From Streptomyces pyxinicus (lineage in GTDB: Bacteria > Actinomycetota > Actinomycetes > Streptomycetales > Streptomycetaceae), in NCBI RefSeq assembly GCF_024753135.1, contig NZ_JANUGP010000011.1, positions 151,657 to 215,656 of the forward strand: a stretch of DNA of 64,000 nt, read 5' to 3'. Both the position numbers and the translations under genes were made by a program. Under the pieces are notes generated by a model. That model saw only the letters and a program-made list of their open reading frames with translations. It was not told the origin of the DNA and made no database searches. Positions 23,932-32,280 of this stretch are shown piece by piece. Position 1 is the first letter of the stretch, and every line of letters begins with the position of its first letter.

Positions 23932-24428
23932 GTCGTGGTCATACGGCCGTGGTGGAACAGCAGGGCCGCCCGGCTCCCGGCGCTTTCGCGCGTCGCCGTG
24001 ACCCGGCCGAGGAACAGACAGTGGTCGCCCTCGGGGTACACGGCGCTCACCGTGCAGGTCAGGGTGGCGAGCGAGCCGGTGAGGACCGGGCCCGCGGGGT
24101 CGGCGGGGTCGAAGTGGGAGGCGAGCGCGTCGCCGGTGGGCTTGGCCTGCGAGGCGAAGAGGCGGGCCAGCGGCTCCTGCTCGCCGGCCAGCAGGTGCAG
24201 CCGGAACCCGCCCGTGGTGGAGGCCAGCAGGTGTGCCCGGGAGGCCTTCAGCAGGGACACCAGGAGGGTGGGCGGGCTGAGGGTGACGGAGGTCAGGGAG
24301 TTGACCGTCGTGGCGACGGTATCGGCGCCCTCTCCGGTGGTCAGGACGGCGACGCCGGTCGGGAAGAGCCGCATCACGGACCGCAGATCCGGCTCCGGAG
24401 GTGCGGCAGGGAACGAGCCCCGGCTCAT
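23928..24428 (-). CDS. flavin reductase (HpaC/HsaB-like)
   Basis: A 166-residue flavin reductase domain protein: LRSVMRLFPTGVAVLTTGEGADTVATTVNSLTSVTLSPPTLLVSLLKASRAHLL is the family N-terminal FMN-binding block, followed by LLAGEQEPLARLFAS and GDHCLFLGRV. It reduces FMN or FAD with NAD(P)H to feed the monooxygenase encoded three genes downstream. It is the first gene of the minus-strand operon; GGAAAGGA precedes its ATG. An operator-like site lies 60 nt upstream. It is coupled to the chorismate mutase gene by a 4-nt overlap. Confidence 0.88.
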   Translation of the reverse strand: MSRGSFPAAPPEPDLRSVMRLFPTGVAVLTTGEGADTVATTVNSLTSVTLSPPTLLVSLLKASRAHLLASTTGGFRLHLLAGEQEPLARLFASQAKPTGDALASHFDPADPAGPVLTGSLATLTCTVSAVYPEGDHCLFLGRVTATRESAGSRAALLFHHGRMTTT

Positions 24429-24487
24429 TCGGTAGGTCCTTTCCGTATGGACGCGCTTGTGGCGCGGGCTGGACGACGGTCACGGTT

Positions 24488-24506
24488 TTTTGTACCGGCC
24501 GATCCA
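24488..24506 (+). promoter_or_regulatory. putative TetR operator upstream of the biosynthetic operon (site 2)
   Basis: The plus strand reads TTTTGTACCGGCCGATCCA. The inner 16 bp (24491-24506) match their reverse complement at 12 positions. The site lies between the flavin reductase start and a possible minus-strand -35/-10 pair (TTGCGA ... ATAAGT around 24515-24545). Confidence 0.6.
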
Positions 24507-24665
24507 TTAGCAGCGAACTTATCAGACACCTGCACGTCGTTCGCAAGAACTAATAGGTGGCGCGATCAGGGTGCTTGACACCCGGGTCGGCGCATGGCAG
24601 AGAGGGTGGCGGGGGCTCCGGCCTCGCTCCGGTCCCCGCAGGTCGCCGGGCCCCGCCCATTTGTT

Positions 24666-24694
24666 TTGACCGCAGCGAATGAGGTAGGTACGCT
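24666..24694 (+). promoter_or_regulatory. rpsL (str operon) promoter
   Basis: TTGACC (24666-24671), a 17-nt spacer and TACGCT (24689-24694). It implies a leader of about 190 nt. The hexamer and flanking T-run are like those of the rpsJ and rplM promoters in this window. Confidence 0.75.
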
Positions 24695-24815
24695 CAGACC
24701 TTGTGCCTGGGGTGTGCCCTGGCTCTGGTGCGTGCCTTCAGACCGCATCGTGAGCCGTGATCGGCCACCGTGATCCGCGCCCTTCTCGCCCCTGGCGGCG
24801 AGGGTCTGCCGGATT

Positions 24816-24842
24816 CGACACACCCGACCGCGTGGGTCGGCG
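24816..24842 (+). promoter_or_regulatory. conserved leader hairpin element, rpsL copy
   Basis: The core CCGACCGCGTGGGTCGG (24824-24840) folds as a 6-bp stem with loop GCGTG and is flanked by CGACAC upstream. The 27-nt element matches 25 of 27 positions in the rpsJ leader (34969-34995). It lies about 50 nt before the rpsL start. Confidence 0.6.
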
Positions 24843-24890
24843 ACGTTCCAGGTTAGCTGTACCCATCGGCACACAGAAACCGGAGAAGTA

Positions 24891-25262
24891 GTGCCTACGA
24901 TCCAGCAGCTGGTCCGCAAGGGCCGGCAGGACAAGGTCGAAAAGAACAAGACGCCCGCACTTGAGGGTTCCCCTCAGCGTCGTGGCGTCTGCACGCGTGT
25001 GTTCACGACCACCCCGAAGAAGCCGAACTCGGCCCTGCGTAAGGTCGCGCGTGTGCGTCTGACCAGCGGGATCGAGGTCACCGCTTACATTCCGGGTGAG
25101 GGACACAACCTGCAGGAGCACTCCATCGTGCTCGTGCGCGGCGGCCGTGTGAAGGACCTGCCCGGTGTTCGCTACAAGATCATCCGCGGTTCCCTTGACA
25201 CCCAGGGTGTCAAGAACCGCAAGCAGGCCCGCAGCCGCTACGGCGCCAAGAAGGAGAAGTAA
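24891..25262 (+). CDS. rpsL: 30S ribosomal protein S12
   Basis: The 123-residue decoding-centre protein contains TTTPKKPNSALRK and GRVKDLPGVRY. The lysines altered in streptomycin-resistant or dependent mutants (E. coli Lys42/43 and Lys87/88) are wild type. The GTG start at 24891 follows CCGGAGAAG. It is the first gene of rpsL-rpsG-fusA-tuf. Confidence 0.98.
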   Translation: MPTIQQLVRKGRQDKVEKNKTPALEGSPQRRGVCTRVFTTTPKKPNSALRKVARVRLTSGIEVTAYIPGEGHNLQEHSIVLVRGGRVKDLPGVRYKIIRGSLDTQGVKNRKQARSRYGAKKEK

Positions 25263-25264
25263 GA

Positions 25265-25735
25265 ATGCCTCGTAAGGGCCCCGCCCCGAAGCGCCCGGTC
25301 ATCATCGACCCGGTCTACGGCTCTCCTCTGGTGACCTCCCTGATCAACAAGGTGCTGCTGAACGGCAAGCGCTCCACCGCCGAGCGCATCGTGTACGGCG
25401 CCATGGAGGGCCTGCGCGAGAAGACCAGCAACGACCCGGTCATCACGCTGAAGCGCGCGCTGGAGAACATCAAGCCGACCCTTGAGGTCAAGTCCCGCCG
25501 TGTCGGTGGCGCCACCTACCAGGTGCCGATCGAGGTCAAGCCCGGCCGCGCCAACACCCTGGCGCTGCGCTGGCTGGTCGGTTACTCCCGCGCCCGTCGC
25601 GAGAAGACCATGACCGAGCGTCTCCTCAACGAGCTTCTCGACGCCTCGAACGGCCTCGGTGCGGCCGTGAAGAAGCGCGAGGACACCCACAAGATGGCCG
25701 AGTCCAACAAGGCCTTCGCGCACTACCGCTGGTAG
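25265..25735 (+). CDS. rpsG: 30S ribosomal protein S7
   Basis: The 156-residue primary binder of the 16S rRNA 3' major domain begins MPRKGPAPKRPVIIDPVYGSPLVTSLINKVLLNGKRSTAERIVYGAM and ends AESNKAFAHYRW. It starts 2 nt after rpsL, so the genes are probably coupled. In E. coli S7 represses the str operon; the shared leader hairpin upstream offers another possible site here. Confidence 0.98.
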   Translation: MPRKGPAPKRPVIIDPVYGSPLVTSLINKVLLNGKRSTAERIVYGAMEGLREKTSNDPVITLKRALENIKPTLEVKSRRVGGATYQVPIEVKPGRANTLALRWLVGYSRARREKTMTERLLNELLDASNGLGAAVKKREDTHKMAESNKAFAHYRW

Positions 25736-25774
25736 TCGCTACCCACATCGAGACCGAGAGAAGACTGAAGCCTT

Positions 25775-27901
25775 ATGGCTACCACTTCACTTGACCTGGC
25801 CAAGGTCCGCAACATCGGGATCATGGCCCACATCGACGCGGGCAAGACGACCACCACCGAGCGGATCCTGTTCTACACCGGTGTGTCCTACAAGATCGGT
25901 GAGGTCCACGACGGCGCTGCCACCATGGACTGGATGGAGCAGGAGCAGGAGCGTGGCATCACGATCACCTCTGCTGCCACCACCTGTCACTGGCCGCTCG
26001 AAGACGTCGACCACACCATCAACATCATCGACACCCCGGGTCACGTCGACTTCACCGTCGAGGTGGAGCGCTCCCTGCGCGTGCTCGACGGTGCCGTGAC
26101 GGTGTTCGACGGCGTCGCCGGTGTCGAGCCCCAGTCCGAGACGGTGTGGCGTCAGGCGGACCGCTACGGCGTCCCGCGCATCTGCTTCGTCAACAAGCTC
26201 GACCGGACCGGTGCCGAGTTCCACCGCTGCGTCGACATGATCTCTGACCGCCTCGGCGCTCAGCCGATCGTGATGCAGCTGCCGATCGGTGCCGAGGCCG
26301 ACTTCAAGGGCGTCATCGACCTCGTGACGATGAAGGCCCTGGTCTGGTCCGCCGAGGCCACCAAGGGCGAGATGTACGACACCGTCGACATCCCGGACAC
26401 GCACACCGAGGCTGCCGAGGAGTACCGCGGCAAGCTGCTGGAGGCCGTGGCCGAGAACGACGAAGAGATCATGGAGCTGTACCTGGAGGGCCAGGAGCCT
26501 TCCGTGGAGCAGCTGTACGCCGCGATCCGTCGTATCACCATCGCGTCCGGCAAGGGCACCGGCACCACCGTGACCCCGGTGTTCTGCGGTACCGCGTTCA
26601 AGAACAAGGGCGTCCAGCCCCTGCTCGACGCGGTCGTGCGCTACCTGCCGTCCCCGGTCGACATCGAGGCCATCGAGGGCCACGACGTCAAGGACCCCGA
26701 GGTCGTCGTCAAGCGCAAGCCGTCCGACGAGGAGCCCCTCTCGGCGCTGGCGTTCAAGATCATGAGCGACCCGCACCTCGGCAAGCTCACCTTCGTCCGG
26801 GTCTACTCGGGCCGCCTGGAGTCCGGCACCGCGGTGCTGAACTCCGTCAAGGGCAAGAAGGAGCGCATCGGCAAGATCTACCGCATGCACGCCAACAAGC
26901 GTGAGGAGATCGAGTCGGTGGGCGCCGGCGACATCGTCGCCGTCATGGGCCTGAAGCAGACCACCACCGGTGAGACGCTGTCCGACGACAAGAACCCGGT
27001 CATCCTGGAGTCCATGGACTTCCCGGCGCCGGTCATCCAGGTCGCCATCGAGCCCAAGTCGAAGGGCGACCAGGAGAAGCTCGGCGTCGCGATCCAGCGC
27101 CTGGCCGAGGAGGACCCGTCGTTCCAGGTCCACTCGGACGAGGAGACCGGCCAGACCATCATCGGTGGTATGGGCGAGCTGCACCTTGAGGTGCTGGTCG
27201 ACCGTATGCGCCGTGAGTTCAAGGTCGAGGCCAACGTCGGCAAGCCGCAGGTGGCCTACCGCGAGACGATCCGCAAGGCCGTCGAGCGCGTCGACTACAC
27301 CCACAAGAAGCAGACCGGTGGTACCGGTCAGTTCGCGAAGGTGCAGATCGGCATCGAGCCGCTTGAGGGTGGCGACACCTCGTACGAGTTCGTGAACAAG
27401 GTGACCGGTGGCCGCATCCCGAAGGAGTACATCCCTTCGGTCGACGCGGGTGCGCAGGAGGCCATGCAGTTCGGCATCCTGGCCGGCTACGAGATGACCG
27501 GCGTCCGCGTCATCCTCCACGACGGTGGCTACCACGAGGTCGACTCCTCCGAGCTCGCCTTCAAGATCGCCGGTTCGCAGGCCTTCAAGGAGGCCGCGCG
27601 CAAGGCCAGCCCCGTGCTGCTCGAGCCGATGATGGCCGTCGAGGTCACCACGCCCGAGGACTACATGGGCGAGGTCATCGGTGACATCAACTCCCGCCGT
27701 GGCCAGATCCAGGCCATGGAGGAGCGGGCTGGTGCCCGCGTCGTGAAGGGCCTCGTGCCCCTGTCGGAGATGTTCGGCTACGTCGGCGACCTCCGTAGCA
27801 AGACGTCGGGTCGCGCAAGCTACTCGATGCAGTTCGACTCCTACGCCGAGGTTCCGCGGAACGTCGCCGAGGAGATCATCGCGAAGGCCAAGGGCGAGTA
27901 A
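25775..27901 (+). CDS. fusA: translation elongation factor G
   Basis: The 708-residue translocase GTPase has G1 AHIDAGKTTTTER, switch II DTPGHVDFT and G4 NKLDR. Domain IV shows TGGTGQFAKV, and the C-terminal domain ends RNVAEEIIAKAKGE. It drives tRNA-mRNA translocation and, with RRF, ribosome recycling. The ATG follows GAGAGAAGACTGAAGCCTT. Length matches the family. Confidence 0.98.
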   Translation: MATTSLDLAKVRNIGIMAHIDAGKTTTTERILFYTGVSYKIGEVHDGAATMDWMEQEQERGITITSAATTCHWPLEDVDHTINIIDTPGHVDFTVEVERSLRVLDGAVTVFDGVAGVEPQSETVWRQADRYGVPRICFVNKLDRTGAEFHRCVDMISDRLGAQPIVMQLPIGAEADFKGVIDLVTMKALVWSAEATKGEMYDTVDIPDTHTEAAEEYRGKLLEAVAENDEEIMELYLEGQEPSVEQLYAAIRRITIASGKGTGTTVTPVFCGTAFKNKGVQPLLDAVVRYLPSPVDIEAIEGHDVKDPEVVVKRKPSDEEPLSALAFKIMSDPHLGKLTFVRVYSGRLESGTAVLNSVKGKKERIGKIYRMHANKREEIESVGAGDIVAVMGLKQTTTGETLSDDKNPVILESMDFPAPVIQVAIEPKSKGDQEKLGVAIQRLAEEDPSFQVHSDEETGQTIIGGMGELHLEVLVDRMRREFKVEANVGKPQVAYRETIRKAVERVDYTHKKQTGGTGQFAKVQIGIEPLEGGDTSYEFVNKVTGGRIPKEYIPSVDAGAQEAMQFGILAGYEMTGVRVILHDGGYHEVDSSELAFKIAGSQAFKEAARKASPVLLEPMMAVEVTTPEDYMGEVIGDINSRRGQIQAMEERAGARVVKGLVPLSEMFGYVGDLRSKTSGRASYSMQFDSYAEVPRNVAEEIIAKAKGE

Positions 27902-27944
27902 CGCACCGCGTTCACACGCCGTAGGCTTGACTCCGGAGCCTCCA

Positions 27945-27979
27945 GGGGCATTCCCCCGCGAACGCGGACGGAATGCCCC
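27945..27979 (+). promoter_or_regulatory. long hairpin in the fusA-tuf spacer
   Basis: GGGGCATTCC (27945-27954) pairs with GGAATGCCCC (27970-27979), enclosing CCGCG/CGCGG. A TTGACT at 27927-27932 precedes it. Streptomyces tuf genes are known to have their own promoter in addition to readthrough from fusA; the hairpin may act as attenuator or mRNA processing site. Confidence 0.5.
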
Positions 27980-28059
27980 CGGGTTCCGGGCCTTTACAGC
28001 AAAGATCACCTGGCGCCGATGAAGTAAGGCGTACAGAACCACTCCACAGGAGGACCCCA

Positions 28060-29253
<1,194 letters not shown>

Positions 29254-29299
29254 GTCCGCTTGCTTGAAGGTCACCTGACCTGAAGGTCTCAGACCTTCG

Positions 29300-29336
29300 A
29301 GAGGCCCGTACGACTTCGGTCGTACGGGCCTCTTTC
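29300..29336 (+). terminator. rho-independent terminator of the str operon
   Basis: A perfect 15-bp stem (29300-29314 with 29319-29333) capped by a TTCG tetraloop and followed by TTT. Confidence 0.9.
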
Positions 29337-29346
29337 GCGTCGGCTG

Positions 29347-29583
29347 TCAGCGTTCGCGGTGCCAGGTGTGGAGTACGGCCAGCGCGTGGGCGAGCCAGGC
29401 GTCGGGGCGGCGGGTGACGCGGGCCGGCGGGCTGCCGTCGGACGCGTGGACGTCGTGGGCATCCGGGCCGTCCGGACGCACGGAGCACAGCGGGCCGCCG
29501 TCCGCGCCGGCCTCGATCCAGAACGGCTCGGGTGAACCCCGGCTCCAGCGTCGGGTGCCGCGCGGGGTGAGGACCCGGGCCAG
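29347..29583 (-). CDS. hypothetical short ORF, possible remnant
   Basis: The frame encodes LARVLTPRGTRRWSRGSPEPFWIEAGADGG, later RVTRRPDAWLAHALAVLHTWHRER, with codon use like the neighbours. No ATG, GTG or TTG occurs in frame; a CTG at 29583 is the only listed candidate. It sits between the tuf terminator and the Uma2 gene. No family was recognised. It may be a gene that lost its start or simply an open frame. Confidence 0.3.
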   Translation of the reverse strand: MARVLTPRGTRRWSRGSPEPFWIEAGADGGPLCSVRPDGPDAHDVHASDGSPPARVTRRPDAWLAHALAVLHTWHRER

Positions 29584-29624
29584 GGGAGTGTCCTCGGAGC
29601 GGCGGGCTCCCGATTTCCGGCACT

Positions 29625-30215
29625 CTACGGGTAGAGCGGCAGGCCCTCCGTCGAGATGGTCCAGTCGGCGATCGTGACGTCCTCGCCGTAGACGAAGTCC
29701 TTGCGGGTGGCGTAGCGGGGGCCGTCGGGGGTGGGGTGGATGTCCGTGAAGACGGCGCCGGTGCCGGTGCGGGGGTCGAAGATCGCGTAGACCGGGATGC
29801 CGATCAGGGGGTAGTCGCGCAGCTTGCCCGTCCAGTCGTTCTCCGGGTTGGCGCGGGACACGACCTCGATCGCGGCGACGATCGTACGGGGAGCGAGGGA
29901 GCCCTCGACGTCGAGATCGGTCCAGGCGATCACCGTGACGTCAGGGTGGCGCATGATGCCCTCGGGCTCGTCCTCGACATCCGGCGTGCCGGTGTGGGCC
30001 AGCAGCTCGTCCGGCATCACCCGCTCCAGGCGCCGGCTGATGTGAGCGGCTGTGACCTCGTGCGGTCCCCCGGGCGACATCATGTCGTGGACGATCCCTT
30101 CCTTGGTGATCTCGAACTTCCCCGGTACGACGTCGTCCATCGACTGCACGACGTCCCTCATGGTCAGGTACAGGTGAGAGGCGCCCTGGTGTGCGTCGTC
30201 CGGTGCGATGGTCAT
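29625..30215 (-). CDS. Uma2-family (DUF820) endonuclease-fold protein
   Basis: A 196-residue protein with the Uma2/DUF820 pattern: HPDVTVIAWTDLDVEGSL (PDV motif), IVAAIEVVSRANPENDWTGKLRDYPLIGIPVYAIFDPRTG, i.e. the ExVS...K..Y...GVPEYW-like PD-(D/E)XK core with Asp, Glu and Lys. The family is abundant in Streptomyces and cyanobacteria and is often called a restriction-endonuclease-like hypothetical; its biological role is uncertain. The start at 30215 (MTIAPDD) follows GAGGAGG; an upstream ATG at 30263 lacks a site. Confidence 0.85.
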   Translation of the reverse strand: MTIAPDDAHQGASHLYLTMRDVVQSMDDVVPGKFEITKEGIVHDMMSPGGPHEVTAAHISRRLERVMPDELLAHTGTPDVEDEPEGIMRHPDVTVIAWTDLDVEGSLAPRTIVAAIEVVSRANPENDWTGKLRDYPLIGIPVYAIFDPRTGTGAVFTDIHPTPDGPRYATRKDFVYGEDVTIADWTISTEGLPLYP

Positions 30216-30299
30216 GGCGCTCGCTCCTCCTCTGTGCCCAGGGGCAAGGATCGTCGCTTTCATGCTAGGCGGCCTCCGCAGGGTCGGTGATCTGCACGC

Positions 30300-30632
30300 T
30301 CAAGCGCGTACGGCCTTCATCGCCTCGTCCAGCACCGCGCTCAGCTCGCGCAGGGCTGCTCTGACGATGGCCGGGTCTTCGTGTTCAAGGTCCTGCTCGG
30401 CACGGGCGCGGCGGTCGGTGAGGTCGGGGCGGCGGGCGATCTCGATGTCCCGGGCCCAGGCCAGGACCCAGCTCCGCACGGGGCTGAGCGACTGCCACTC
30501 CACGGCCAGGGCGAACGCCTCGTCCTTCGTCCGCTGCATCTCTGCCAGGCGCTCGGGAGCGACGACGGCGAGGGTGGCCCGCAAGGCGTCCGGAGTCGGT
30601 TCGGGGCGGCTGGGGTGGGGGCGTGCGGGCAT
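30300..30632 (-). CDS. DUF6247-like hypothetical protein
   Basis: A 110-residue, Arg/Ala-rich, mostly helical protein: ATLAVVAPERLAEMQRTKDEAFALAVEWQSLSPVRSWVLAWARDIEIARRPDL. This matches the small Streptomyces proteins grouped as DUF6247, usually found beside toxin-like or regulator genes. The start at 30632 is tentative. It is 84 nt upstream of Uma2 on the same strand. Function is unknown. Confidence 0.65.
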   Translation of the reverse strand: MPARPHPSRPEPTPDALRATLAVVAPERLAEMQRTKDEAFALAVEWQSLSPVRSWVLAWARDIEIARRPDLTDRRARAEQDLEHEDPAIVRAALRELSAVLDEAMKAVRA

Positions 30633-30653
30633 GTTGTGTGGTCTTCCTGGCCG

Positions 30654-31475
30654 TCATCGGTCGACCGGCGTGCGGCAGTCCCCGCAGCGCCCCCCGGCGT
30701 CGGCTCCCCGGTAGGCGCGGTCGCAGCCGTCGCAGTTTCGTAGGGGGTGGCGGACCGTTGGGGGAGAGGCGGGGGTGCGGAAGGGTGGGATCGGTGGGAG
30801 CTGGTTCGTCAGGCGGTGGGCCAGGAGGGCGGCCGGGCGGGTCAGGGGGTCCGGGGGGAGTCCCGTGGTCAGGGCGTGGCGTACGGCGCCCGGTGTCACG
30901 TCGCGTTCCAGCCATGCCGCCACCCCTGGCACCAGGTGCTCCGCGTCCGTGGCGGAGAGGAGCAGGCGTGGGTCCGTCCGGCGCAGGCCGGTGAGGACGT
31001 CCGTGGCCGCCTGGAGCAGGGCGGGCGCGGGGTGCGTCGGCTTCGGTACGGCGGGCAGGGCGGCGCGCCGTGCGGGCCTGGCCGCGCGGGGAGCCGTAGC
31101 CGGTGACCCGCCGGGCTGGTTGCACGACACCGTGCGGGTCACGATGCGGCCGTCCGGGACGCGGACCCGTTCGCGGCGCAGGTAGCCGTGCGTCTCCAGC
31201 TCGCGCAGCGCCGCGGCGATACGCGTCGTGCCCTCCGGGAAGCGCGCGGCGAGGGACTTGATGTCGACCAGCGCGCCCTTCGGTAACGACTGGATGTGGC
31301 AGCCCAGGCCGATCGCCAGCAGCGAGAGTTCCGGGTGCTGGGCGAGGTGGTTGCCGATCACCGTGAAGCGGGCGGTGTGCCGGGTGTGGTCGTGGATCAG
31401 CCCCCGGTTCGGGTGCTTGTTGCCCGCAATGCGGGACCGGGAGCGTGTGGGCGCGCTAGTGTGCTGTGTGTCCAT
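30654..31475 (-). CDS. helix-turn-helix protein with C-terminal zinc-ribbon-like motif
   Basis: A 273-residue protein. The N-terminal half (FTVIGNHLAQHPELSLLAIGLGCHIQSLPKGALVDIKSLAARFPEGTTRIAAALRELETHGYLRRERVRVPDGRIVTRTVSCNQP) is a winged helix-turn-helix like those of actinomycete replication or transcription regulators. A Pro/Ala-rich middle follows, then a C-terminal CDGC-x11-CGDC four-cysteine motif. The start at 31475 (MDTQHTS) is preferred to 31583. It is common in Streptomyces genomes but uncharacterised. The DNA target is unknown. Confidence 0.7.
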   Translation of the reverse strand: MDTQHTSAPTRSRSRIAGNKHPNRGLIHDHTRHTARFTVIGNHLAQHPELSLLAIGLGCHIQSLPKGALVDIKSLAARFPEGTTRIAAALRELETHGYLRRERVRVPDGRIVTRTVSCNQPGGSPATAPRAARPARRAALPAVPKPTHPAPALLQAATDVLTGLRRTDPRLLLSATDAEHLVPGVAAWLERDVTPGAVRHALTTGLPPDPLTRPAALLAHRLTNQLPPIPPFRTPASPPTVRHPLRNCDGCDRAYRGADAGGRCGDCRTPVDR

Positions 31476-31674
31476 CGGGAAGGGTCGACTTCCTTGGTGG
31501 TCAGGCCCTCGCACTGGGATCGCTACTCCCGGCGGGGGCCGTCTCATGTCCGGGCTCTGTCGCGCTGAGCGTAAGGCAGGCAACAGGGCGAAAATCTAGT
31601 CCACTTCGTCATATTCACCCGCGAGGGTGAGGCCGCTCCGACGGGCGGGAGGGGTGGGGCTTGGCAGGGTCCTT

Positions 31675-32133
31675 TCACCCTTGTTTCTTTGCTCGGGGAA
31701 GACCGCCCGTGGCCCCGACACCCGGGAAACCGGGTTCCGGTCGCCCGACGCGGACCTCGGCCCACACCGTCTTGCGCGGCGGCCGTCCCGGACTCACGCC
31801 CCAGCGGTGGGCGAGCGCCTCCACGAGGATCAGTCCGCGTCCCGACTCGCCGTCCAACGAGGGCTCGTTGAGGTGCGGGAGGCGGTCACCGTACGTGTCC
31901 GTCACCTCGATGCGGAGCATGTCCGCCACGACGTAGAGCTGGAGCTGGAAGTCGCGTCCGGGCACGCGGCCGTGCGTCGCCGCGTTCGCCGCCAGCTCGG
32001 CCACGATCTGCGTCGCCGACTCCACGGGCAGTCCCCACGACCGGAGTTGCTGTTCCGTGAGCAGCCGGGCCAGCCGGGCGCCGCGTGGGGTGGGGGACAG
32101 GCGGACGCTGTAGTCGTCGATGTTGCCGTTCAT
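31675..32133 (-). CDS. HATPase_c_2 serine kinase / anti-sigma-like protein
   Basis: A 152-residue GHKL ATPase of the RsbW/SpoIIAB group: N box ELAANAATHG (Asn ligands), G1-like EVTDTYGDRLP and GESGRGLILVEALAHRWG. Such Streptomyces proteins bind ATP and act as anti-sigma factors or switch kinases. It is divergent from the XRE/DUF397 operon across a 147-nt spacer with 9-bp repeats. This recalls abaA/whiJ loci, where an ATPase, an XRE regulator and a DUF397 protein occur together. The partner is unknown. Confidence 0.82.
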   Translation of the reverse strand: MNGNIDDYSVRLSPTPRGARLARLLTEQQLRSWGLPVESATQIVAELAANAATHGRVPGRDFQLQLYVVADMLRIEVTDTYGDRLPHLNEPSLDGESGRGLILVEALAHRWGVSPGRPPRKTVWAEVRVGRPEPGFPGVGATGGLPRAKKQG

Positions 32134-32206
32134 GTCACCGAGCGTGGCGGAGCGTGCTTCCGTGGGGGAGTAACTGGAGCTGCACGTACGGCCACTGTCC
32201 CCGGTT

Positions 32207-32242
32207 TGTCTCGGCTGTCTCGGCTGTCTCGGCTGTCTCGGA
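32207..32242 (+). repeat. four 9-bp direct repeats upstream of the XRE gene
   Basis: Three exact copies of TGTCTCGGC and a fourth TGTCTCGGA lie head to tail, 38 nt before the regulator start and within the divergent spacer. This may be a repeat-type operator or a slippage-prone minisatellite. Confidence 0.9.
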
Positions 32243-32280
32243 CGTTGTCAAGGGGTACGGACGCGACCGGAGGAGGAGAC

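Noticed and set aside
16308..24428. Mobile island with integrase or attachment site
   Set aside because: No transposase, integrase, terminal repeats or tRNA-linked duplications were seen; GC and codon use match the flanks.
24891..25262. Streptomycin resistance via S12
   Set aside because: The key lysines in TTPKKPNSA and GRVKDLPGV are wild type.
25787..28042. A 751-codon minus-strand frame opposite fusA
   Set aside because: Antisense shadow with low-complexity composition; fusA on the plus strand is certain.
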